This document shows positions 23,989 through 31,844 of a stretch of 40,297 nucleotides of DNA, piece by piece (the first letter of the stretch is position 1; each line of letters starts with the position of its first letter). Both the position numbers and the translations under genes were made by a program. The notes under the pieces are model-generated. The model did no database searches and was not told the DNA's origin. It worked only from the letters and a program-made list of their open reading frames with translations. Origin of the DNA: Psychrobacillus insolitus. Lineage in GTDB: Bacteria > Bacillota > Bacilli > Bacillales_A > Planococcaceae. The stretch is taken from positions 1 through 40,297 of the forward strand of contig NZ_QKZI01000013.1 in NCBI RefSeq assembly GCF_003254155.1, written 5' to 3'.

Positions 23989-24795
23989 ATGAGCACAGTA
24001 ACGACAAAATACGAAATGTTGAAAGTTGAATTTCAAGGCGAAGACAACGAAATTTTAGTAGTGACGTTAAACCGCCCAGAAGTAATGAATGCGATGAATA
24101 CGCAAATGCTGGAAGAAAGACTATCTTTATTCCGTGAGCAGGCGTACAACGAAACGTTAAGATGTATCGTTATTACTGGCGCAGGCGAAAAAGCATTCAG
24201 CGCGGGCGGCGATTTAAAAGAGCGTAACGGCATGAGCGACGGCACTTGGCGTAAGCAGCACCAAGTGATTGAAGAATTAGTGCTTCTAACGCGCGACTTC
24301 CCAGTACCAGTCATCGCGGCAGTAGAAGGCTACGCGCTTGCAGGCGGCTGTGAATTAGCCCTATCAACGGACTTTATCATCGCTTCTGAAACGGCTGTTT
24401 TCGGCTTATCTGAAACATTACGCGGCATTTTACCAGGCGGCGGGGGCTTACAAAATTTAGCCCGAGCAATTGGTGTACGCCGAGCGAAAGAACTGATCTA
24501 TACAGGACGCAAAATTGACGCTGCTTTAGCGTATGAGTGGGGCATGGTCAACCGCGTTGTAGCGAAAGGCACAGCGTTAGAAACAGCGCTAGAAATCGCA
24601 GAGAAAATTGCAGAAAGCGCTCCAATGGCTGTACGAACAGCCAAAACGTCGATTAACAACGGTTCCGAAACAGACTATCATACAGCGTACGCATTAGATA
24701 TCGCCGCATACAATCTGTTAGTTTCTTCAGAAGATCGATTAGAAGGAGTGGCCGCCTTTAATGAAAAGCGTAAACCAAAATGGAGAAATCAATAA
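23989..24795 (+). CDS. Enoyl-CoA hydratase, methylglutaconyl-CoA hydratase (AUH)-like
   Basis: The 268-residue crotonase-fold protein has the oxyanion loop AFSAGGDLKE and both catalytic glutamates (GGCELAL, Glu122; GLSETLRG, Glu142), so it should be a true hydratase. The C-terminal half looks like human AUH: ILPGGGG, RAIGVRRAKELIYTGR, then SSEDRLEGVAAFNEKRKPKW. AUH hydrates 3-methylglutaconyl-CoA to HMG-CoA and is also known to act on itaconyl-CoA. Its place between the dehydrogenase and an HMG-CoA-lyase-like enzyme fits that chemistry. Its 3' end overlaps the next gene by 35 bp. Confidence 0.88.
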   Translation: MSTVTTKYEMLKVEFQGEDNEILVVTLNRPEVMNAMNTQMLEERLSLFREQAYNETLRCIVITGAGEKAFSAGGDLKERNGMSDGTWRKQHQVIEELVLLTRDFPVPVIAAVEGYALAGGCELALSTDFIIASETAVFGLSETLRGILPGGGGLQNLARAIGVRRAKELIYTGRKIDAALAYEWGMVNRVVAKGTALETALEIAEKIAESAPMAVRTAKTSINNGSETDYHTAYALDIAAYNLLVSSEDRLEGVAAFNEKRKPKWRNQ

Positions 24796-26206
24796 TGATT
24801 TCATGAACAAGCTTGTTGCCTTCATTACGGAAACAACGTATGAGCAGCTTCCGCAACAGTTGGTCGATTTATCAAAAAAAGCCATTATCGATACAATTGG
24901 CGTTTCACTCGCAGGCTGGCATGAGCCGGCTGTTGAATCGGTGAAAAACATTTACCATCATCAAGCAGGTGTTTCCTCTCTTTGGGGGGAGGCACACCTG
25001 CTTGACGCTGAGCGCGCAGCCCTCATTAACGGCACAGCCTCGCACGTACTGGATTATGATGACGCCTCACCAGGGGTCATCATTCACCCAAGTGCACCGA
25101 TTCTCGCAGCGATTACACCTCTTGCAGAACAGCTGAACAGCTCAGGGCAAGTGGTCATTACCGCTTATGCAATCGGCACAGAAGTGATGGTACGCGTTGG
25201 ACAAGTAATGGGTATTAAGCATTACAATGCTGGTTGGCATGCGACAAGTACACTCGGCGCAGTGGGTGCAGCAGCGGCGTGTGCCTATTTACAACGCCTA
25301 AACACGGAACAATGCACAAACGCTATCTCGATTGCTGCTTCAATGGCAGGCGGTTTACAAAAGAACTTCGGTTCGATGACAAAACCTCTACATGTTGGCT
25401 TAGCCGCAGCAGGGGGCATTCAGGCGGTGCAATTAGCTGAACAAGGGTTTACTGGGAATAGTCAGATTTTTGACAGTCGAGGATTTTTCCTTGCATTTAG
25501 TGGGCTAGATGAGGATGCGACACAAAGCGTGAAAGAGTCAATCGCATTCGGTTCGCCTTACGATTTACTAACAGGCTTATCGGTGAAGAAATTCCCGTGC
25601 TGCTTTGGCACACACCGCTTTATCCAAGGCGCACTACTTTTAAAAGAGGAGCATCAGTTACATATCGACATGATCGACGAAATTGTGCTCCGAGCACAGC
25701 CGAGAAGTCTGTTGCCACTCGTTCACTCGCGCCCCGTCACAGGGCTACAAGGAAAATTTAGTGCGGAATATACGGTACTCGCAGCGCTAATCGATGGGCA
25801 TGTGAGACTGAGTAGCTTTGAAGACGCACAAGTACAACGTGCAGACATTCAAAACCGCCTTCCACAAGTGCACGTCTTTAAAATAGACGAAACCGAAGAA
25901 GATAAGCGACTAAACCGCCGATTGCCAATCGAAATTCAAATTAAAACAAAAGATGGCCAAGTGTATGAAAAAGCAGTGCTTCATGCACCAGGTTCAATCG
26001 AAACGCCATTAAGCGAGCAAGAACACCGCGAAAAATGGGTAATTTGTGTGAGCCATTACATGCAAGTAGAGACAAGCGTTATCGAGTCCGTTGCAAACGA
26101 ACTGTACGATAACGGATTACAAATGGATAAATACACTTGCTTTGGTGAGTGGTTAAAAGAGATACAAAAGCAATTGAATATTTATCAATCAAAACAAACG
26201 GTTTGA
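24761..26206 (+). CDS. MmgE/PrpD-family protein
   Basis: This 481-residue protein has the helical PrpD fold with the family segment NGTASHVLDYDDASPGVIIH (residues about 89-108). A second conserved stretch is GWHATSTLGAVGAAAA, and VGLAAAGGIQAVQLAEQGFTG follows. The family includes 2-methylcitrate dehydratase (PrpD), cis-aconitate decarboxylase (which makes itaconate) and several unassigned isomerases or hydratases. The methylcitrate synthase and lyase genes are absent here, so a methylcitrate role is unlikely. The start at 24761 lies inside the preceding hydratase gene, 13 bases after GAAGGAG. An in-frame ATG at 24803 is an alternative without good signals. Confidence 0.85.
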   Translation: MKSVNQNGEINNDFMNKLVAFITETTYEQLPQQLVDLSKKAIIDTIGVSLAGWHEPAVESVKNIYHHQAGVSSLWGEAHLLDAERAALINGTASHVLDYDDASPGVIIHPSAPILAAITPLAEQLNSSGQVVITAYAIGTEVMVRVGQVMGIKHYNAGWHATSTLGAVGAAAACAYLQRLNTEQCTNAISIAASMAGGLQKNFGSMTKPLHVGLAAAGGIQAVQLAEQGFTGNSQIFDSRGFFLAFSGLDEDATQSVKESIAFGSPYDLLTGLSVKKFPCCFGTHRFIQGALLLKEEHQLHIDMIDEIVLRAQPRSLLPLVHSRPVTGLQGKFSAEYTVLAALIDGHVRLSSFEDAQVQRADIQNRLPQVHVFKIDETEEDKRLNRRLPIEIQIKTKDGQVYEKAVLHAPGSIETPLSEQEHREKWVICVSHYMQVETSVIESVANELYDNGLQMDKYTCFGEWLKEIQKQLNIYQSKQTV

Positions 26207-26241
26207 TTCCCGTAACGGGATGAAATGAAAGGGGGATCATA

Positions 26242-27075
26242 ATGAAAATTGCAGTGTTCAACGAAAATCAAGTAGGGGTTGTTGAAGGAAACAACGTCAT
26301 CGACATTTCATCAGTAGTAGATTGGAATAATCAGGATTCACAAGCATCGCTTGTCAAGTTAATGGGCGACTTCGATACTTTAAAACCAAAAATTGAAGCA
26401 AGCTTAGATTCTTGTCCTGCTTATTCTGTAGAAGAGGTGGCTTTACGTGCTCCGGTTCAAAACCCAAGTAAAATTGTAGCGGCACCAATCAACTACATTT
26501 TACACAAAGAAGAAATGAACACAGCGTTAACGGTTGACCGTTTAGGCTTCTTCCTAAAATCGCCGTCATCAATCATTGGACCAAATGATACAGTGCTACT
26601 ACCATTTAAAGATCGCCGTGTAGACCACGAAGCAGAAATTGCGTTTGTTATCGGCAAAGAAGCAAAAGATGTAAAAGCAGAAGACGCAGCGGATTACATT
26701 TTCGGCTTCATCGCATTAATGGATATTACAGTACGCGGAAAAGAAGACCGTCCATGGCGTAAATCGTTCGACACATTCACACCAATCGGTCCTTGGATTG
26801 TAACAGGTGACGAAGTGGAGAATCCAAACCAATTACAAATGAATTTATGGGTAAACGACGAACTTCGCCAATCAGCGAACACAAGCGACCTGATTTACGA
26901 TTGCTATAAATTCCTAGAAGCGGCTTCAAGCGTGATGACGTTATTACCAGGCGATATCGTAACAACTGGTACACCAGAAGGCGTAGCACCAATTATACAA
27001 GGCGACACAGTACGTATAAACATTGAGCGCATCGGTGAGTTCTCTGTACAAGTAGATTACAAACCAGGCATTTAA
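26242..27075 (+). CDS. FAH-family hydrolase (fumarylpyruvate or maleylpyruvate hydrolase candidate)
   Basis: The 277-residue protein is a fumarylacetoacetate-hydrolase fold. Its metal-binding motif is DHEAEIAFVIGK, its DITVRG aspartate region lies just before KSFDTFTPIGPW, and the C-terminal end is LPGDIVTTGTPEGVAP. In the gentisate pathway such an enzyme cleaves fumarylpyruvate to fumarate and pyruvate, or maleylpyruvate directly to maleate and pyruvate. It precedes the gentisate dioxygenase by 83 bp, and no maleylpyruvate isomerase is encoded nearby, so direct hydrolysis of the cis product is plausible. The ATG has AAAGGGGG at 6 bp. Confidence 0.88.
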   Translation: MKIAVFNENQVGVVEGNNVIDISSVVDWNNQDSQASLVKLMGDFDTLKPKIEASLDSCPAYSVEEVALRAPVQNPSKIVAAPINYILHKEEMNTALTVDRLGFFLKSPSSIIGPNDTVLLPFKDRRVDHEAEIAFVIGKEAKDVKAEDAADYIFGFIALMDITVRGKEDRPWRKSFDTFTPIGPWIVTGDEVENPNQLQMNLWVNDELRQSANTSDLIYDCYKFLEAASSVMTLLPGDIVTTGTPEGVAPIIQGDTVRINIERIGEFSVQVDYKPGI

Positions 27076-27158
27076 TTTGAGTAAGCTTTATTTTTTCTGT
27101 TTTCTTTTATTTACGACATAACTAATAAATAAAATTCGATTACGAAAGCGAGGAAATT

Positions 27159-28304
27159 ATGATGGCAGAACACAAATTAGAGCAACAATGGACACCTGAA
27201 TTATTAGATTTTCACAAAGAATTAGGGGACAAGCAAATGGGTCCGCTATGGGCTTCTGTATTCAGTGCTTCAGAACCACGTCCACGCGCAGTACCGTACT
27301 TATGGAAAAAAGAATTAATTCTTGAAATGTTAGAAAAAGCAAAAGAATTATTACAAGTAGGCGTAGGTTCAATCGACCGACGCGCTGTGTACTTAATCAA
27401 CCCTGGTATGAAACATTTAGAGCCACACGGATGGGGCGGCGCAACGCAAACATTATATGCGGCTGTACAAGCGCTAAACCCAGGTGAAATCGCACCACCA
27501 CACCGCCATATGACATCTGCATTACGCTTCATTATGCAAGGTACCGGCGCGTCAGGCGTTGTAAACGGCGTGAAGTACAACTTCGAGCCAGGTGACTACG
27601 TAATTACACCGGAATGGTGCTGGCACGATCACATTAACGAAGGCGAAGATACAGTGTTCTGGATGGACTGCCTAGACATTCCATTCACATCTGCACTAAC
27701 AAGCTCGTTCTTTGAAATGTATCCAGAAACTCGCCAACCAGTAGAATTCCCAGAAGACTACAACACGAAGCGTTATGCAGGAGGAATGGTACGTCCGATT
27801 TCTGACCGTAAACCATCACCAGCACCGCTTGGCCGCTATAAATATGACTTAACAAAACAAGCATTAGAAGGGCAAAGTGAATTCGCACCAGACGCAGGTG
27901 ATGGCTATGCAGTGGAATATATCAACCCATCAACAGGTAAAGATGCAAACAGACGCATTGGTGCACGCATGCAGCAATTACCACCTCAATTCAAAGGAAA
28001 AGCACACCGTCATACGCATAGCGCTGTGTACAACGTCTACAGAGGTAGCGGCTACACAATTATGAACGGCGTACGCTTTGACTGGAAAGCAGGCGACATT
28101 TTCGCACTGCCAGCGTGGACATGGCATGAACACGTGAATACATCTGAAACAGAAGAAGCGGTATTATTCTCAACAAACGACTTACCGATTATGGAATTAT
28201 TCGATTTCGAAAAAGAACAAGCATACCCAGAAAATGACGGCCATCAAGAAATTCTATCGGTATTTGAGCCGGAACATCTGAAAGAGTCCGTTGTAATTAA
28301 ATAA
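27159..28304 (+). CDS. gtdA: Gentisate 1,2-dioxygenase (bicupin ring-cleavage enzyme)
   Basis: The 381-residue bicupin has the Fe(II) motif of the first cupin, APPHRHMTSALRFIM (His115, His117) with WHDH (156-159) as the downstream region. The second cupin, at about 284-298, reads AHRHTHSAVYNVYRG. The length and the Arg-rich first strand fit gentisate dioxygenases, which cleave gentisate between C1 and C2 to maleylpyruvate using O2. Close relatives act on 1-hydroxy-2-naphthoate or salicylate and on methyl-substituted gentisates. The flavoprotein hydroxylase follows 25 bp later and the hydrolase lies just upstream, which supports a gentisate-type pathway. The ring substituents accepted cannot be predicted. 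Confidence 0.92.
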   Translation: MMAEHKLEQQWTPELLDFHKELGDKQMGPLWASVFSASEPRPRAVPYLWKKELILEMLEKAKELLQVGVGSIDRRAVYLINPGMKHLEPHGWGGATQTLYAAVQALNPGEIAPPHRHMTSALRFIMQGTGASGVVNGVKYNFEPGDYVITPEWCWHDHINEGEDTVFWMDCLDIPFTSALTSSFFEMYPETRQPVEFPEDYNTKRYAGGMVRPISDRKPSPAPLGRYKYDLTKQALEGQSEFAPDAGDGYAVEYINPSTGKDANRRIGARMQQLPPQFKGKAHRHTHSAVYNVYRGSGYTIMNGVRFDWKAGDIFALPAWTWHEHVNTSETEEAVLFSTNDLPIMELFDFEKEQAYPENDGHQEILSVFEPEHLKESVVIK

Positions 28305-28329
28305 GAGATTACTAGATGAGGTGATTAGT

Positions 28330-29517
28330 GTGGGAAATGTTGAAGAAGTAATCGTTGTTGGCGGTGGCATCGGCGGCTTAGCAGCTACTTATGGTATTGC
28401 GAAATTAGGTAAAAAAGTAACGGTTCTTGAGCAAGCACCAGAGTTTGGTGAAGTAGGCGCTGGCTTACAAGTAGGACCAAATGGTTTACGTGCACTCGAT
28501 GCATTAGGCGTATTAGAAGAAGTATATAAATTAGGCGTATTCCCTCGTCGCCATGTATTCATGGACGCATTAGATGGCAAAGAATTATCGGCTGTGCAGT
28601 TCGGCGAGTCATTCGAAAAAAGTTTTGGTTATCCGTACCTCGTAATTCACCGTTCAGATTTACACAGTGTCTTACTAAAAGCGTGCCAAAAATTAACGAA
28701 TATTACGTTCTTAACGAATCATAAATTAGCGTCGATTGAAGAACTGAGCAATTATGTGGAATTACGTTGTGAAAACGGCGAAGTATTAAGAGGGGAAACA
28801 GTTGTTGGCGCAGACGGCATTCACTCGGTTGCTCGTCAATTAGTAAACCCAGCGTCAAAACCAGTTGCTTCTCGCTACGTAGCATACCGCTTCACAGTGC
28901 CGATGGAAGAAATGACAATCAATATCGATTGGGACGAAAAATTAACTTGGATTGGCCCTGGTATTCACCTTGTACAATACCCAGTACGTCACAAAAGCGT
29001 CATTAACCAAGTGGCGGTATTTAAAAGCAATAGCTACAACGAAGAGACAGGCGATTGGGGTTCAATCGACGAGCTTCGTGAAATGTTCGCGGACTGCTGC
29101 CCAACGATGCAAGAGTCACTGAAATTCGTACAAGAAGGCTTTGTTTCAAGATTACATGACATCGAGCCATTAGAAAAATGGTCAACGAATCGTGTGACAC
29201 TCTTAGGCGATGGCGCCCATGCGATGCTGCAATACCTTGCACAAGGCGCATGCCAAGCACTAGAAGATGCCGTTTGCTTAGTGGAAAAATTAGGCGCAAA
29301 TGGTTCAAATGTAGCAAAAGCGCTTAATGAGTATCAACAAGAGCGTATTCCACGTACAGCCGAAATACAACGCGGTGCACGTACTTGGGGCGAAATTAAG
29401 CACGCAGAAGACCCAGCTACAAGACTGTTACGCGATACGATTATGTTAAATCGCTCAGCAGATGATTACACATATTTAGAGTGGTTATACAAAGAGCGCA
29501 AATTAACTTCTGTTTAA
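28330..29517 (+). CDS. FAD-dependent aromatic hydroxylase, 3-hydroxybenzoate 6-hydroxylase-like
   Basis: The 395-residue group A flavoprotein monooxygenase has the FAD GxGxxG at the N-terminus (VIVVGGGIGGLAATYG), the DG motif (VVGADGIHSVAR) and the GD motif (LLGDGAHAMLQYLAQGACQA). LQYxAxGA in the last motif is typical of 3-hydroxybenzoate 6-hydroxylases rather than salicylate 1-hydroxylases. It would use NADH and O2 to make gentisate, the substrate of the dioxygenase encoded just upstream. The GTG at 28330 is chosen because AGGTGAT lies about 4-10 bases before it; the in-frame GTG at 28321 has no site. Confidence 0.88.
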   Translation: MGNVEEVIVVGGGIGGLAATYGIAKLGKKVTVLEQAPEFGEVGAGLQVGPNGLRALDALGVLEEVYKLGVFPRRHVFMDALDGKELSAVQFGESFEKSFGYPYLVIHRSDLHSVLLKACQKLTNITFLTNHKLASIEELSNYVELRCENGEVLRGETVVGADGIHSVARQLVNPASKPVASRYVAYRFTVPMEEMTINIDWDEKLTWIGPGIHLVQYPVRHKSVINQVAVFKSNSYNEETGDWGSIDELREMFADCCPTMQESLKFVQEGFVSRLHDIEPLEKWSTNRVTLLGDGAHAMLQYLAQGACQALEDAVCLVEKLGANGSNVAKALNEYQQERIPRTAEIQRGARTWGEIKHAEDPATRLLRDTIMLNRSADDYTYLEWLYKERKLTSV

Positions 29518-29546
29518 TTTTATAAAATGAAGCATTCAAATACGGT

Positions 29547-29584
29547 AAAGGCTATATTCTTCTACATCATGGGGTATAGCCTTT
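29547..29584 (+). terminator. Hairpin after the hydroxylase gene
   Basis: A 10-bp perfect stem AAAGGCTATA (29547-29556) and TATAGCCTTT (29575-29584) encloses an 18-base loop. The T-tract is short, so termination may be partial. It divides the etf-to-hydroxylase transcription unit from CoA-transferase 2, which starts 57 bp on. Confidence 0.65.
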
Positions 29585-29641
29585 CTGTAGTTTTACAACG
29601 AAGTTCATCAATTATTTATCAATTCAAGGGTGTGAATATAT

Positions 29642-30862
29642 ATGAAGACGAATATGAAGACGAAGTGGAAGAGCCCTTTAGAGGGAATCCGTATTCTTGA
29701 TTTATCTACCGTAATTGCAGCTCCGTTTGGTGCGACACTGCTTGCGGATTTTGGGGCAGATGTCATCAAAGTCGAAATGCCAGGTGTCGGAGATCCATTG
29801 CGTAATTTAGGTCCTTACTATGAAGGCGAAGGTTTACGCTGGCCAGGAATTGCGCGAAATAAAAAATCGCTGACGCTCGACTTACGTCAAGAAGAAGGCA
29901 AAGAAATTTTACGTAAGCTTGTAAAAGAATCCGATATGGTCATAGAAAACTTTCGCACAGGCACACTCGAAAAATGGGGTGTTGGCTACGAGGCGTTAAA
30001 AGAAGTGAATCCTGATTTAGTCATGATTCGTGTCACAGGCTACGGACAAACAGGCCCGTATTCACACAAAGCAGGGTTCGGTACACCGGCTACGGCCTTT
30101 AGTGGATTTACATATTTACACGGCTTCCCAGACCGCCCACCAATTAGCCCATCGTTTTCATTAACGGATTACGTAACAGGCATTTATGTCGCGTTTGCGG
30201 CAGTAACAGCACTGTATCACAGAGATTGCCATGAGGAAGGCACAGGGCAATTTGTCGATGTGAGCTTATACGAATCGATGTTTAGAATGATGGAGTTTTT
30301 AATCGCCGACTACGACGTAACAGGCACGATTAAAGAACGCTCACCTGGGCTAAGCGGTCACTCCGCACCAGCAGGCAACTTCTTAACAAAAGACGACATC
30401 TGGATTATTTTAGTAACGAGCTCAGATAAAACATTTGAGCGTTTAGCAAAAGCGATGGGTCGAGAAGATATGCTAACAGACGAACGCTACTCAACAAACT
30501 CCGTGCGCCTGACACGCTTTGATGAAGTAAACGGCATCGTAGCGGACTGGGTACGCACAAAAACAAAAGACGAGCTGCAAACAATGCTGGATGAATGCGG
30601 CGTGCCAATAAGCCAAATTTACAGCATTCAAGATATTTTCGAAGACCCACAGTATAAGGCACGCGAAAATATTGTGGAAGTAGAACATCCACGCTTAGGC
30701 AAAGTAAAAATTCCAGGTGTCGTGCCGAAATTCTCTGAAACACCGGGCTCCATTCGCCAAATCGCACCAGATTTAGGAGAGCACACGGACGAAATTTTGA
30801 GAGACATCCTCGGTTTAGATGACGAAAATATCGCGAAATTAAGAGAGAAAAAAGTGATTTAA
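29642..30862 (+). CDS. CaiB/BaiF (family III) CoA-transferase 2
   Basis: This 406-residue protein has the family III layout: LEGIRILDLSTVIAAPFGAT, VIKVEMP, RNKKSLTLDL. The catalytic aspartate is in SLTDYVTG (Asp176). It is a different subgroup from CoA-transferase 1, not a recent duplicate. It is immediately upstream of lyase 2, repeating the transferase-lyase pairing of the first module. Succinyl-CoA-dependent activation of citramalate or a similar C5/C6 hydroxy-diacid is one reasonable role. The start at 29642 follows AAGGGTG at about 9 bp; a second in-frame ATG lies four codons later. Confidence 0.88.
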   Translation: MKTNMKTKWKSPLEGIRILDLSTVIAAPFGATLLADFGADVIKVEMPGVGDPLRNLGPYYEGEGLRWPGIARNKKSLTLDLRQEEGKEILRKLVKESDMVIENFRTGTLEKWGVGYEALKEVNPDLVMIRVTGYGQTGPYSHKAGFGTPATAFSGFTYLHGFPDRPPISPSFSLTDYVTGIYVAFAAVTALYHRDCHEEGTGQFVDVSLYESMFRMMEFLIADYDVTGTIKERSPGLSGHSAPAGNFLTKDDIWIILVTSSDKTFERLAKAMGREDMLTDERYSTNSVRLTRFDEVNGIVADWVRTKTKDELQTMLDECGVPISQIYSIQDIFEDPQYKARENIVEVEHPRLGKVKIPGVVPKFSETPGSIRQIAPDLGEHTDEILRDILGLDDENIAKLREKKVI

Positions 30863-30876
30863 AAGGAGTGTTCCAG

Positions 30877-31818
30877 TTGGTCAATAAACAAGCAGTTATC
30901 CTTACCGAAGTTTGTCCACGAGACGGCTTCCAAAGCATTAGTGAATGGATCCCAACGGAAACAAAAATCGACATTACTAATCGATTAATCGATTGCGGTT
31001 ACAAGCAAATTGAAGTAACTTCTTTTGTCCATCCGAAAGCCATACCACAATTAAAAGACGCTGATGAATTGTTAAAACAAGTGAAACGCGTAAAAGGTGT
31101 GAAGTTTCGTGCATTAGTACCGAATGTTCGCGGCTTAGAGCGCGCGATTGCGGTTGGTGTAGACAAAGCAAAACTCATGTTATCTGCATCAGATTCGCAT
31201 AGCTTAAGTAACGCGAATTGCACAACGGAAGAAGCACTGCAGAATTTTGAGCCACTTATTGTGCGAGCAAAACAAAGTGATATTGCGATATCAGGGTCGA
31301 TTTCCGTGGCGTTTGGCTGCCCGTATGAAGGTGATATTCCGGTAGAGCGTTTAGCAATGATCTGCGAGCGCTATCGTTCATTTGGTATTACGGAAGTATC
31401 ACTTGCAGATACAACCGGTATGGCCAACCCAACAAAAATTAAACGCAATGTACGTGCACTAAGAGAATTATTCCCTGAAATCACATTCTCATTGCACTTA
31501 CATAACACACGAGGCATGGCATTCGCAAACGCTGTCGCAGGCTATGAAGAAGGCATTATTCATTTTGATAGCTCCGCAGGTGGATTAGGCGGTTGTCCGT
31601 ATGCACCAGGAGCAAGCGGCAATATCGCTTCAGAAGATTTAATTCATGGATTTGGCGAAATGGGCATTGAGACGAACCTTTCGTTAGATCAAGTACTAGA
31701 AGCAGCGAAATATATTCAACAGTTGCTGCCACAAGCGGTAGACAGCTTCCTTCTAAAAGCAGGGAAATGTTCAGATTTATCTGCGAGTCCAAAGGGACAG
31801 AAAAAAGTAGAAGTATAA
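30877..31818 (+). CDS. HMG-CoA lyase-like aldolase/lyase 2
   Basis: The 313-residue HMG-CoA lyase homologue keeps the Arg15-Asp16 pair (EVCPRDGFQS) and the classical cysteine loop GGLGGCPYAPGASGN (Cys240). Its second metal-ligand motif reads HLHNTRG (His207, His209, Asn210), where most HMG-CoA lyases have Asp. It is therefore different in specificity-related residues from both true HMG-CoA lyase and lyase 1. It probably cleaves the CoA ester made by the transferase encoded 14 bp upstream. The start is taken as TTG at 30877 because AAAGGAG lies 8 bases before it; the GTG at 30868 overlaps that site. Confidence 0.87.
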   Translation: MVNKQAVILTEVCPRDGFQSISEWIPTETKIDITNRLIDCGYKQIEVTSFVHPKAIPQLKDADELLKQVKRVKGVKFRALVPNVRGLERAIAVGVDKAKLMLSASDSHSLSNANCTTEEALQNFEPLIVRAKQSDIAISGSISVAFGCPYEGDIPVERLAMICERYRSFGITEVSLADTTGMANPTKIKRNVRALRELFPEITFSLHLHNTRGMAFANAVAGYEEGIIHFDSSAGGLGGCPYAPGASGNIASEDLIHGFGEMGIETNLSLDQVLEAAKYIQQLLPQAVDSFLLKAGKCSDLSASPKGQKKVEV

Positions 31819-31844
31819 GTTTCTTTGCAGGGGGGGGAGGACAT

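Noticed and set aside
28330-29517. Salicylate 1-hydroxylase
   Set aside because: The GD-motif region (LQYLAQGACQALEDA) is closer to 3-hydroxybenzoate 6-hydroxylases, and a gentisate dioxygenase, not catechol genes, is adjacent.
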